NCBI GenBank assembly: GCA_001898995.1
Contig: MKVZ01000006.1
Coordinates: forward strand, 24,335 to 88,334
Source: Rhizobiales bacterium 63-22
GTDB taxonomy: Bacteria > Pseudomonadota > Alphaproteobacteria > Rhizobiales > Rhizobiaceae
Direction of reading: 5' to 3'
Length of the DNA: 64,000 nucleotides
Shown: piece by piece, positions 38,273 to 47,965 of the stretch
Position numbering within the stretch: position 1 is the stretch's first letter
How the letters are laid out: every line of letters starts with the position of its first letter
The notes under the pieces: generated by a model
The model's database searches: none
Seen by the model: the letters and a program-made list of their open reading frames with translations, nothing else
Told to the model about the DNA's origin: nothing
Position numbers and translations under genes: made by a program

Positions 38273-39222
38273 TTGAATATCGCCCGATACGAATCGACAT
38301 TCTGCCTGGTGACGATCGTGACCGGAACCGAAATGTTCTTTTCGACAGGCTGGCCGGCGCTCAGCTTGGCAAGGGCCTCGACGGCGGCCTTGCCTTCGCC
38401 TGCCGGGTCCTGCTGGACCACGGCCACAACATAACCCGCATCGAGACCGGCAATCGCCTGGGCGGTCAGATCCCAACCGAAGATCTTGATGCTGTCCTGC
38501 TTGCCCTGGCTCTGTACGGCAGCGATGGCGCCAAGCAACGCGGGCTCGCCGGTTGCGTAGATCGCCGTCATATCCGGGTTGCCGGTGATGAGGTTTTCGG
38601 CGGCAGTCAGCGCATTGTCCTGAATGTTCTGACCATCGACGACACCGGCAATTTCGATGCCTTTCCCCTTGATTGCATCCTCGAAGCCCTTCTGGCGGAG
38701 ATTCTGGATGAAGGAATTGAGCGCGCCGACAATGCCGACCTTGGCCTTGCCGCCCATGTGGTTCTTCACATAGGTGAGGAAATAGGCGCCCATGTCGGCG
38801 CCGGCCTTGCCGTTGTCGACACCGATCTGAGATTTCTGCGGGCCTTTCGGCAGAATGGCATCGATGGCGACAACCGGAATCTTGGCATCGGATGCCTCCT
38901 TGACAGCCGGCATGATGCCGTTGACATCAATGGCGACGACGATAATGCCGTCGACTTTCTGCTGGATGTAGTTCTCGATGGCGGTGTTCTGTGCCGAAGC
39001 GTCATCGTTGGCGTTGAAGATGACAAGCTTGTCGCCCGATGCGTCCGCCGCCTTCTGGGCGCCCTCGTTAATCTGGTTGAAGAAAAGTGCCTGCTGGTTG
39101 ATCTGCACGAGCGCGTAGGTCTTGCCCGCAGCCTGGGCGAGCGAAGCGCTCATCATAGTGCCGGCAAGCGCGGCAAAAGCGAGTGCGGTGTTAAATGCCC
39201 TGCGTCTGATCTGGTTCATCAT
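38269..39222 (-). CDS. Sugar ABC transporter substrate-binding protein
   Basis: Signal peptide ALAFAALAGTMMSASLAQA; ALVQINQQALFFNQINEGAQKAADASG; ATGA overlap with the ATPase gene. Confidence 0.92.
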   Translation of the reverse strand: MMNQIRRRAFNTALAFAALAGTMMSASLAQAAGKTYALVQINQQALFFNQINEGAQKAADASGDKLVIFNANDDASAQNTAIENYIQQKVDGIIVVAIDVNGIMPAVKEASDAKIPVVAIDAILPKGPQKSQIGVDNGKAGADMGAYFLTYVKNHMGGKAKVGIVGALNSFIQNLRQKGFEDAIKGKGIEIAGVVDGQNIQDNALTAAENLITGNPDMTAIYATGEPALLGAIAAVQSQGKQDSIKIFGWDLTAQAIAGLDAGYVVAVVQQDPAGEGKAAVEALAKLSAGQPVEKNISVPVTIVTRQNVDSYRAIFK

Positions 39223-39242
39223 GTTCTCGTCCTCTGGTTTCG

Positions 39243-40277
39243 CTATCGTTGCTTTTTATGGTTCGACGGCGGTGCAACGGAGTTCCGCACGACGATTTCG
39301 ACAGGCAGAAGTTCTTCGAAAGCGAGGCTTTCGGTCTCCTGCCAGTTTGTTTCCAGAAGCAGCGCCAGGGCGCGTTGGCCGAGCGCTCGCACGGGCTGGC
39401 TTATCGCGGTCAGGGGCGGCGCGAAAAGATGGAGTGGCCCCACATCGTCGAAACCGATGAGCGAGACCTCATCGGGAATGGAAACGCCTTCGGCTCGCAG
39501 CACTTCGATCAACCCGATCACAATCTCGTCGGAACTGGCAAAGATCGCTGTCGCCGGCTTGTCCTCATCGAGGAAACGACGCGCGGCCGCACGGCCGAAT
39601 TCCACTGTAAAACTGCCCTCGTAGCGAATGATCTGGAACGGCTCCCCCTGTTCGCTGAGTGCACGCTCGAGCCCCTGAAATCGGCGACGGGTGCTGATCA
39701 TCTCCTGCGGGCCGCCTATATAGAGAACGCGCCGGTGTCCGTGGTCGGCGAGATGTCGGCCCGCGAGATAGCCACCCCGCTCGTTATCGGAGAAGAGCTT
39801 CGGAACCATAGCATTTGGCACGTCTTCATCGACAATGACTACCTTGCCGGTCTGATTGATCAGCGCAGCCAATTCGCCGTCATCAGGATGGTTGGTAATG
39901 AAGATCAGTCCGTCAACGTGGTTGCGCCCAAGAGCCGTCACATAGGAGATCTCGCGCCCCGGCCGGTTAAGCGTAGCGTGCAGCGACAATGCGAGGCCGC
40001 GCTTGTCCGCTTCCTGTTCGACCGCCGCGACGAGAGTCGCAAAGAAAGGGTTTGCGATATCCGGCACGACCAGCCCGATTGTATCAGAGCGACCGCGGCT
40101 CAGACGGCGGGCATGCGGGTTCGGCTCATACCTGAGGTCGTGGATTGCCTTGTAGATACGCTGCTTGGTTCCGTGCGGAAGCTGAAGAGAACCATTAAGG
40201 AGTCGAGAGACCGTCGTCACCGAGACACCAGCGGCGTCGGCAACATCCTTCAGGCTTGTGGCACGCTTGCTGGACAT
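39243..40277 (-). CDS. LacI family transcriptional regulator
   Basis: ATSLKDVADAAGVSVTTVSRLLNGSLQLPHGTKQRIYKAIHDLRYEPNPHARRL plus effector domain. Confidence 0.94.
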   Translation of the reverse strand: MSSKRATSLKDVADAAGVSVTTVSRLLNGSLQLPHGTKQRIYKAIHDLRYEPNPHARRLSRGRSDTIGLVVPDIANPFFATLVAAVEQEADKRGLALSLHATLNRPGREISYVTALGRNHVDGLIFITNHPDDGELAALINQTGKVVIVDEDVPNAMVPKLFSDNERGGYLAGRHLADHGHRRVLYIGGPQEMISTRRRFQGLERALSEQGEPFQIIRYEGSFTVEFGRAAARRFLDEDKPATAIFASSDEIVIGLIEVLRAEGVSIPDEVSLIGFDDVGPLHLFAPPLTAISQPVRALGQRALALLLETNWQETESLAFEELLPVEIVVRNSVAPPSNHKKQR

Positions 40278-40310
40278 GATCTCTCCGTGACCTGACCCTG
40301 ATGGTCGCGG

Positions 40311-40342
40311 TTTAGTAAAGCGATTTACTAAACCGCTTTACA
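40311..40342. promoter_or_regulatory. Two overlapping LacI-type operator-like palindromes
   Basis: TTTAGTAAAGCGATTTACTAAA (40311-40332) plus GTAAAGCG-N11-CGCTTTAC (40315-40341), upstream of the LacI gene. Confidence 0.65.
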
Positions 40343-40583
40343 ATGCCACACCTCCATGCCGTGTCAAGCCTTGCGACTGGACCGGCAACAAAAACAAGCG
40401 TACAATCATGTGCGTTGCGAGGAAGCCAAAACAGCGAAGCTGAAGAGAGCGCTGCTCTCATGGTGTGCAGCGGCCGCTTGCCTGCAATAGCCGCCTGGCC
40501 CCGATAATCACTGACGACGCGCTGATTGATTCGGACGACGAACCGCATCGAGAAAATGTTCGACGCGCTGCACCAAGTTGAAT

Positions 40584-40898
40584 TCACCGAATATGATATC
40601 GGAGTTTTTTGTATTTCGTGATACGCACCTGCGGTGAGGCTAACCTCCTGCGCCTATAGCTTTGTTGTGTAGCCGACAGCGCCGCCCTGGCGTGCCGCGT
40701 ATCGATGCACACAACCGGCAGGCCGGCTTCGGCCATGCCGCCGTAAAGCCATTGCGAGGGAGCGCCGGCTTCAAGGCCGATCCGCTTCATCGTCATGCCG
40801 CACTGCGCGAAGAACGCAACAAGATCATCCGGTTCGGAAGCAACCTTCGCCTCCTTCATCACGACCCCGTCAGCATCAACGATGCAGATGCTCCCCAC
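40584..40898 (-). pseudogene. Truncated IS110-family transposase (N-terminal fragment)
   Basis: MGSICIVDADGVVMKEAKVASEPDDLVAFFAQCGMTMKRIGLEAGAPSQWLYGGMAEAGLPVVCIDTRHARAALSA, then frame and similarity lost. Confidence 0.8.
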
Positions 40899-40904
40899 CT
40901 TGTG

Positions 40905-41288
40905 TTAGGATTTTCCCGCCTCACTGTGCTTGTCCTCCGCCAAAGCCTGCAACAGTCGCTCGACCGTGACAAAGCTGTCGCCGGCCTTCTTGGCGAGTTC
41001 CTCCGCAGCGGTGAACAGCCGAGCGGTGTCCGGCGCCATATAGACCTGCCCCGCCCCCGAGCCGGAGATCTTGGGCAACTTCACCAGCGCCGCTTCGGTC
41101 GACTGCAGGATGCCTCGCGAGTTGCCCCCAGCGCGGTCGATCAGGCCGGCCGCAAGTCCCTCATCGTCATTGAGAAGCACCTTGAGAACGTGCAACGGCG
41201 TGAACTGCTGGTTCCCTTCCCGCGATGCCAGCGATTGCGCCGCCTGGATGAAGCCACGCGCCCGGTCGGTATATTTTTCAGCATTCAT
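40905..41288 (-). pseudogene. ClpB N-terminal fragment
   Basis: [56 protein letters not shown]..., ends at ~127 aa before any ATPase domain. Confidence 0.82.
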
Positions 41289-41590
41289 TGAGCTATCCTT
41301 CGAGCGCTTTGGATGATTTCAGGAGCACGACTTCCGCTACCAGGAAGAATGGCTTCCTCGACCGCAGCGCGTTTCGCATGCAATACATCGTCGACGCGGC
41401 CCTTCAGCCCCACTGTCACCTTGACCGAATCGGCAAGGATAGCCACCCCACGCAGCATCTTCTCGCGATCCTGGCGATTAAAAATGACGTCTTTTGTTGT
41501 CACTGAACTCCTCCGTGAATGAATTGAATTGTTGTCGTGGCGTGAATTCTCGCCGTTAGCTGCCCTTGTGGGTATTCGCAGCGGCATCAA
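41285..41590 (-). pseudogene. GroEL remnant with internal deletion
   Basis: [33 protein letters not shown] (GroEL N-terminus) joined in frame to [22 protein letters not shown] (GroEL ~residue 390-410 region). Confidence 0.8.
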
Positions 41591-42668
41591 GGATGCCCAT
41601 CATGCCGGCTTCCTTCCGCCGCTTTTTCCTCGGCTTCGATATGCCGGACGAGAGATCATGTAAGGGATGAATAGGATCGGAGGCCTCTAAAGTTGAATAT
41701 TGCGGCCCAGAGTGAGCCGCGATGGCTGTCTCATGGTACGTGCCGCTATTTTCTGACTGATCTGACACCACGCCCTCATTGTCACCGCCTTCGCCCAACA
41801 AAACATGCGTTGGACAACCGCTTCGAGGCGGAGGTCCACCGGTTTCGGTTCACATGTGCTCGGCTACGAGGGCCTGGCCTGATCGCAGACGAGCGCCCGA
41901 TAATGCAGACGCGCTACCGTGCGTGTTTTACAAAGCAATCGCTGTGCCAGATCGGATGTACTGGGATATCAATAAGTTACCCAAAAGAAGTCGCTGCCGC
42001 CTGGACAGGTTGTCGATTCGCGCGCAGACAAAATATCCGAGATCGTGGTAAAGGAGCGGCCACGTTGGAAGCTCAGCGCAAGCATCCGCCGAGGACCGTG
42101 CTCGGATTGATTTAAAGGGAAGATCGAGCTGCGAGAATTCGGCAATGAGTTGCGCGACCTCTCGACGCCGTCGGAGGTGTATTCCACACCGGATTCGTAG
42201 ACGGCGATGTAGCCGTCTTCCAGTTCCATTTCGATATAGAGAGGAGATGGAGGAGATGACGGCCGCCAGCGCGCGAATGATTGCATTCCGAGCTATCTTG
42301 ATCTACGCCGTGATGTCAAGAAACGGCCGCAGCACCAGCTGACCGCTGGACGCCTTTAGACATCTTGCCGGCCACTCAGGTGACCATCAGCCCTATGTGG
42401 GAATCATGTACCAGCACACACTCCCGGCTCATCGCAGGCTGTAAGAAAAGGCTTGGCAACGCTGCGCTCCGTGCGAACACACTGGGCGCGCGCCCTACAG
42501 GAGTATATGCCCCTTCCAAGGAAGTTTTACATCTTAGAATAACAAAAGGGGTTATGTAAATACAACTCAGGTGCATTCATTTGTAATAGACCTTCGGTAG
42601 TCCGGTTGCCGTAAAATGGTCATATTGCGCACCAACCTGTATAGATCAGCCTAAGCATTTTTCAAAGC

Positions 42669-44732
42669 GTGTTGAATAAGCGCCTGCCAAAACATAGGGG
42701 TAATATTGTGAAGCGGTTACTGAATCAAGCGGCCATGCCTGCGGTAGGCTTTATTGAGCCGTGGTCGATAAAGGCTGGTGCTTCTGCCAATGCCTTTATA
42801 TCTTGTATTGATGCGCATGCATCGGTTCGAATCGTCTCACTTGATCGTGACGACCCTGAACAAATGTCTTGGGAGATCAAGCGTCATTCATCTTCTCTCG
42901 CTGTTCGTCAATACGAACTAGGTTCATGGATCGAATTGCCAGCAATTCGGAACAGTACTCATTGGGAGTTACGGTTTGAGCTGCTTCTGACGAAGAACGA
43001 TTTCGTCAAACCGGTATGTTCGGTTGGAGGGTTATGCGTCCGGCTAGATGAAAACGGGTACATAACGGTCCGAACCGAGAGTGACACAATCGGTCTTTGC
43101 CAAGTCGCTAACGAACAATGGTACGAGATCGCTATGTTCGGCTTCGACAATAAAGCGACCATCAGCGTTCTGCGATCCGGGCACATAGTCGGCGAGGCGG
43201 TCATAACGTTTACGCGTGACGAATCGTATTCCCCAAGAATCGGGTTCGATGGAGAACCCTCCGCGAAAACGTTGAACGCCCGAATTGGTCGAATTTCGAT
43301 GCAAGACGGGTCCATTCTTTATTCCTGGCGTTTTCCGACGAGAGGACCGGTGGGGCATTTGTCCGCAATTGAGGATCCGGCTATTGAGTTGAAAATCCAC
43401 AATATGCCAACCTTCTCAGTGGCATCGGCGCGGTTCGACTCAACAGTACATGATCCGCGGCTGGAACCGACTCATTTCGATGCCGTTCATTTGCATGATG
43501 ACGACTTTGGCGGTTTCGACTGGCCAGCGGACTTCACGTTTGACGTTCCAACTGACGCACGTTCCGGCATATTTGCTTTCGAGATTTCAACCTCTGAAGG
43601 TACAGAGAAGCTGCCTTTCTTCGTTCGTCCCCTGCAACCCCAGTCGTCGCTAGCCTTTCTTGCGCCAACATCAACCTATCTCGCCTATGCGGATGAGCGG
43701 TTGCCGCCCGTTCGATATCCATGGCATGGGACCGATCGCGGACATCGCTTTTCGTTCGATAACGATCTGCTGTGCCTATACGACGTTCACAGCGACCTTA
43801 GCGGGGTCAGCCTCACGTCCACGAGACGGCCAAGGGCGACACTTCGGGACGATTACCACTATCCTCTATCGAATAGCCCACATTTATTGCCGGTCGATCT
43901 TCAACTGCTCAAATTCTACGCCAGGGAAGGCGTGGATATCGACATCCTCACCGACCGGGACCTGCACGACGAAGGCTTGGCCGCCATCGCCACCTATCGG
44001 GGCCTGATGACGGGAAGCCATCCCGAATATTGGTCGACTCCGATGATGAAGGCGCTGCATGAATATCTCGACCGGGGCGGAAACCTCGCCTATCTTGGTG
44101 GCAACGGCTTCTATTGGGTTGTTGCCTATCAGGACGAGGTCATGGAACTGCGTCGTGGGAAAAGCGATATCTGGACCGGGCGACCAGGCGAAGGCCACAT
44201 GTCGATCACCGGCGAGCCTGGCGGCAATTGGGAGGATCGCGGCCTTCATAATCCGCAATCCTATCTCGGTGTCACATACCTGATCATGAGCTTTGGCCCC
44301 GCTCGCCCCTACCGCCGGCTGGAAGCAAGCTTCGGGAGCGAGTATGACTGGCTGTTCAGGGAGGTGGATGACGGCCCGATCGGCGACAGCGGAACCGTAT
44401 TGGGCGGGGCAGCGGGGTACGAAGTCGACGCCGTCATCCGTTCGGAAGAGACGCCCAAGAACCTCGTCAGACTCGCCACTGCGGATGATTTCGACGACAG
44501 CTTTCAAGTCAGACCCGAGATATGGCTGGCCGATGGCGATGCCGAACGAGAGACCTTGCGCCGAGCCGATATGACGATCTACCGACACACAGGCGGCGGT
44601 GAGGTCTTCTGCACCGGCTCCGTCGCTTGGATCGGATCTCTCCCGGAACGGGGTACTAACAACAATGTCGGAACAATCATGAAGAACCTCGCAGAAAGGT
44701 TCGGAAACTGGACACATTATCGAGCGCAATGA
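42669..44732 (+). CDS. N,N-dimethylformamidase large (beta) subunit-like protein
   Basis: 687 aa; LAFLAPTSTYLAYADERL, LLKFYAREGVDIDILTDRDLHDEGLAAIATYRGLMTGSHPEYWSTPMMKAL, LAYLGGNGFYWVVAYQ. Confidence 0.85.
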   Translation: MLNKRLPKHRGNIVKRLLNQAAMPAVGFIEPWSIKAGASANAFISCIDAHASVRIVSLDRDDPEQMSWEIKRHSSSLAVRQYELGSWIELPAIRNSTHWELRFELLLTKNDFVKPVCSVGGLCVRLDENGYITVRTESDTIGLCQVANEQWYEIAMFGFDNKATISVLRSGHIVGEAVITFTRDESYSPRIGFDGEPSAKTLNARIGRISMQDGSILYSWRFPTRGPVGHLSAIEDPAIELKIHNMPTFSVASARFDSTVHDPRLEPTHFDAVHLHDDDFGGFDWPADFTFDVPTDARSGIFAFEISTSEGTEKLPFFVRPLQPQSSLAFLAPTSTYLAYADERLPPVRYPWHGTDRGHRFSFDNDLLCLYDVHSDLSGVSLTSTRRPRATLRDDYHYPLSNSPHLLPVDLQLLKFYAREGVDIDILTDRDLHDEGLAAIATYRGLMTGSHPEYWSTPMMKALHEYLDRGGNLAYLGGNGFYWVVAYQDEVMELRRGKSDIWTGRPGEGHMSITGEPGGNWEDRGLHNPQSYLGVTYLIMSFGPARPYRRLEASFGSEYDWLFREVDDGPIGDSGTVLGGAAGYEVDAVIRSEETPKNLVRLATADDFDDSFQVRPEIWLADGDAERETLRRADMTIYRHTGGGEVFCTGSVAWIGSLPERGTNNNVGTIMKNLAERFGNWTHYRAQ

Positions 44733-44959
44733 AGAGCTCCCAAACCAAACGAAAAAAGGGAACAAAATGACCGCCTTCGCCTGCCCGAACCTGTGATGGT
44801 CTACAAAGGCCTCGCGAGGATGGCCCCGCGCTCTGGAGGCGTGAGGGCGTCTCGTTGATGCAGATTTCGAAATCGATCTCGTGTCCTCCGCACCTTTGCT
44901 AAATCGCGTCCGTGGCAATGAATCGATCAAGCATCAGCATCGGTACGATGAGTTTCATG

Positions 44960-45130
44960 GGATCGGCGAGAGGCTGGTCCGTCTGCGGGCGACGATTTCG
45001 GCTTTCTGCCGCTCAAACTCGCCCATGTGGGCTTTCATGTTCGGCTGTCTTTAATGGCCGCGATGATGCCTGTAATCGTCTTCTCGGCCTTGGCAAGCGT
45101 CTTCCGATCGGCCGGATAGTGGACCGGGAC
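44960..45130 (-). pseudogene. Serine recombinase C-terminal remnant
   Basis: Minus-strand translation shows LAKAEKTITGIIAAIKDSR and, in a shifted frame, MKAHMGEFERQKAEIVARR, as in site-specific recombinase C-termini. Confidence 0.5.
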
Positions 45131-45370
45131 AGGCTGGTACGGGAAAGAACGGTATTCATGCGTATGATACGGTTTGGTTCGGGCATGGCGATGCAGCCTC
45201 TTGCTGGTCGTTTCTGGCAGCTCCTGAACTGAAGAGAGTCAAGGTTTTTCTTTTTTTAACAGTTACTTAGGTGCCATTGTACTACGGCGTGCAAACGGCG
45301 GTAAATAGGCGGCTCTACAATCTTCGACGACAGCCATGTGACTCACGCTCACATAAGAACCACGTCTTTC

Positions 45371-46342
45371 TCATCCCCTGAACCTGGCCTGCCATTCCTG
45401 CGGCCCGACGCCCAACCTGCGCAGAAATGCTCGTCGCATCGTTTCAGGCGCACCAAAGCCACAGGCGCGCGCGGTAGAGGCAACCGAAGCTCCGGCCTCC
45501 AGCCGTCCCTGCGCCCGTTCGAGTCGAATGATCTCGACGGCTTCCATGGGCGTGCGTCCGGTACGTTGCTTATAATGGCGGGCGAAAGAGCGAACGCTCA
45601 TGCCCGCGCGTTCTGCCAGAACATCGAGCGTCATTCGGTGATGCAAGTTTTCAGATACCCACGCATGAATATCTGCAAAACGATCATCCGTACTCTGGAA
45701 TTCCAGTGGTGCACTGAACTGTGATTGCCCACCGGGCCGCTTCAGAAACACCACGAGTTCACGGGCGACAGCCAACGCAATGGCCCGGCCATGGTCCTCA
45801 TCGACCATAGCCAGCGCAAGGTCAATCCCGGCAGTGACGCCCGCCGAGGTCCAGATCGCCCCATCACACAAGAAGATCGGATCACGCTCCAGATGCACCT
45901 TGGGAAAACGCGCCGCGAATTCGTCACAGCGTCGCCAATGCGTCACGGCGCGGCGACCGTCGAGCAATCCAGCCTCCGCCAGCAGAAACGCTCCACTGCA
46001 TACCGAGGACATACGTCGGACCTTGCCGGCGCGGTCCCGCACCCAGTCGATCAGGGCAGGACGCGTGCAGGCAATGTTCACGCCACTGCCGCCCGCAACA
46101 ATCGCCGTATCCGATGGCGCGCTTTTCGAAAGCGTTCGACACCGCAGCGTAATCCCGGAATTACAGATCACATCCTCGTTCTCCGCCACCAGCGCCGTCT
46201 CGTAAAGCGCCTCTCCACTCAAAGCATTGACCGAGGCAAAAACCTGCGCAGGTCCGGTTACGTCCAGAACCTGAGCGTCGGGGAAAAGCAGAATTTCGAC
46301 CCGTCTGGGCATATTTGGCCGGAACCGAGGGATGTTTGGCAA
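45371..46342 (-). CDS. GlxA-type AraC family regulator (DJ-1/PfpI domain + AraC HTH)
   Basis: VEILLFPDAQVLDVTGPAQVF, SVCSGAFLLAEAGLLDG; HTH MSVRSFARHYKQRTGRTPMEAVEIIRLERAQ. Confidence 0.93.
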   Translation of the reverse strand: MPNIPRFRPNMPRRVEILLFPDAQVLDVTGPAQVFASVNALSGEALYETALVAENEDVICNSGITLRCRTLSKSAPSDTAIVAGGSGVNIACTRPALIDWVRDRAGKVRRMSSVCSGAFLLAEAGLLDGRRAVTHWRRCDEFAARFPKVHLERDPIFLCDGAIWTSAGVTAGIDLALAMVDEDHGRAIALAVARELVVFLKRPGGQSQFSAPLEFQSTDDRFADIHAWVSENLHHRMTLDVLAERAGMSVRSFARHYKQRTGRTPMEAVEIIRLERAQGRLEAGASVASTARACGFGAPETMRRAFLRRLGVGPQEWQARFRG

Positions 46343-46394
46343 TCAGGCCAGATCATTTCCTGTCATACACGCTATGTCAAGACAGGAGATACCA

Positions 46395-47069
46395 ATGACG
46401 TTTCGCTTCGCCATTCTCTGTTTTCCCGGCGTACAGCAACTCGATCTGACCGGCCCCTACGAGGTTTTTGCCTCAGCACGGGACACCGAGGTGCATCTGG
46501 TCTGGAAGACCCTCCCCCCCGTCCGCGCTTCGACCGGCCTCTGGCTGACACCCACAACGACCTTCGCGGATGCCCCGGATTTCGACGTGATATGCGTCCC
46601 GGGCGGCGGCGGAGTGAATGCACTTCTAAACGACGAGGATGTCCTTACCTTCCTGCGGACAAAGGCCGCGAGGGCATGGTTCGTTACCTCGGTCTGTACC
46701 GGTTCGCTGTTGCTTGGTCGTGCGGGGCTGCTGAATGGGTGCAGGGCCGCGACGCATTGGAATGCAATGGACCTGCTGGAACGGCTCGGGGCAGTTCCGA
46801 CGCAGGGTCGCGTGGTGCGCGACGGCACTGTGATCACGGCTGGTGGCGTCACCTCAGGGATCGACTTTGGGCTTTCTGTTATCGCCGAACTGATGGGACA
46901 GGACGAGGCAGAGACAATCCAGCTCATGCTTGAATACGCGCCTGCCCCCCCTTTCGAAGCGGGTCTGCCAGAACGAGCTCGCGCTGAGATTCTGGCGGAG
47001 GCTCGGCAGCGCTTGGCACGCTCACGCGCAGAACGTGAAGCGCTGCTGCCTTTTCCCACGAAGCCATAG
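46395..47069 (+). CDS. DJ-1/PfpI family protein (isonitrile hydratase-like)
   Basis: MTFRFAILCFPGVQQLDLTGPYEVF, FVTSVCTGSLLLGRAGLLNG, HWNAMDLL. Confidence 0.88.
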   Translation: MTFRFAILCFPGVQQLDLTGPYEVFASARDTEVHLVWKTLPPVRASTGLWLTPTTTFADAPDFDVICVPGGGGVNALLNDEDVLTFLRTKAARAWFVTSVCTGSLLLGRAGLLNGCRAATHWNAMDLLERLGAVPTQGRVVRDGTVITAGGVTSGIDFGLSVIAELMGQDEAETIQLMLEYAPAPPFEAGLPERARAEILAEARQRLARSRAEREALLPFPTKP

Positions 47070-47263
47070 CCAATATAAGAGCACGCCAACGACAGGCCGG
47101 ATAGTGATAAGTGGGCTGGTTCAGGCGACCATTTTCTATGGATCAGCCAGCCGCGGAGCGCTCGACGTGGCCATAATCGCGCAGGACGCGCCGAACGGCA
47201 TGGCAGTGCGACATAAACGACAGTTTTTTGGACCCAACAACAGCTTATCGTCCAAGCAAAGCT

Positions 47264-47965
47264 TCAGCCCCTTGAGAAATCGCGGGTATAGGCTACCGCG
47301 TCATCGAGATGCTGCTTCATCGCTCTGGCAGCGCCCGCTTCGTCTCCGGCAGCAACGCAGTCCAAGATGCGTTCATGGCCAAAAAGCGCGCGCTCGACCC
47401 CTTTCTGCATATTCAGCGTCAAAAGCCTCTCGGAGCCAGTCGCGGTCATGACGAAACGTACGAGACTCTCCACCAGCGGATTGCCAGTGCTTTCTCCGAG
47501 GACGCGATGAAAGTCCGAGTCAGCCTGAATGGCCGCTTCCGGATCTTCAAGATGGGCGCGCATGCGTTCGACAGTTTCGCGCAGTCTCTCCAAATTATCG
47601 CGGGAAATGCTGCGCGCAGCGAGACCGGCGAGATTAGGCTCGAACAACATTCTGAGTTCGAACACTTTCTCGGCGCTCTCACGATTGAACCCAATCAAGG
47701 TTTCAAGCACATGGCGTTCACGGTCGAAATGCGCGCGGACGAATGCGCCGCGACCCGCCTGGACCTCAATGAAACCCTCACGTTCCAGTGCTCGCAATGC
47801 CTCGCGCAGGCTGATCCGGCTGACGCCGAGTTGCTGACACATGTCGCGCTCGCTTGGCAGCTTATCGCCGGGGCCGATCGTGCCATCCTCGATCATCTTG
47901 CGCACCTGGCTGGCGACATCCTGCCAGATGGACCTTCGTTCTATGGTCGCAAACAGTTCGGTCAT
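47264..47965 (-). CDS. FadR/GntR (FCD) family transcriptional regulator
   Basis: KLPSERDMCQQLGVSRISLREALRALEREGFIEVQAGRGAFV; FCD-like helical C-terminus. Confidence 0.93.
   Translation of the reverse strand: MTELFATIERRSIWQDVASQVRKMIEDGTIGPGDKLPSERDMCQQLGVSRISLREALRALEREGFIEVQAGRGAFVRAHFDRERHVLETLIGFNRESAEKVFELRMLFEPNLAGLAARSISRDNLERLRETVERMRAHLEDPEAAIQADSDFHRVLGESTGNPLVESLVRFVMTATGSERLLTLNMQKGVERALFGHERILDCVAAGDEAGAARAMKQHLDDAVAYTRDFSRG

Noticed and set aside
40905-41590. Functional ClpB/GroEL chaperone genes
   Set aside because: Only an N-terminal ClpB domain and an internally deleted GroEL remain.
41969-42286. Minus-strand ORF YIEMELEDGYIAVYESGVEYTSDGVERSRN...
   Set aside because: Looks partly protein-like, but no family was recognised and it sits in a degraded region; insufficient support.
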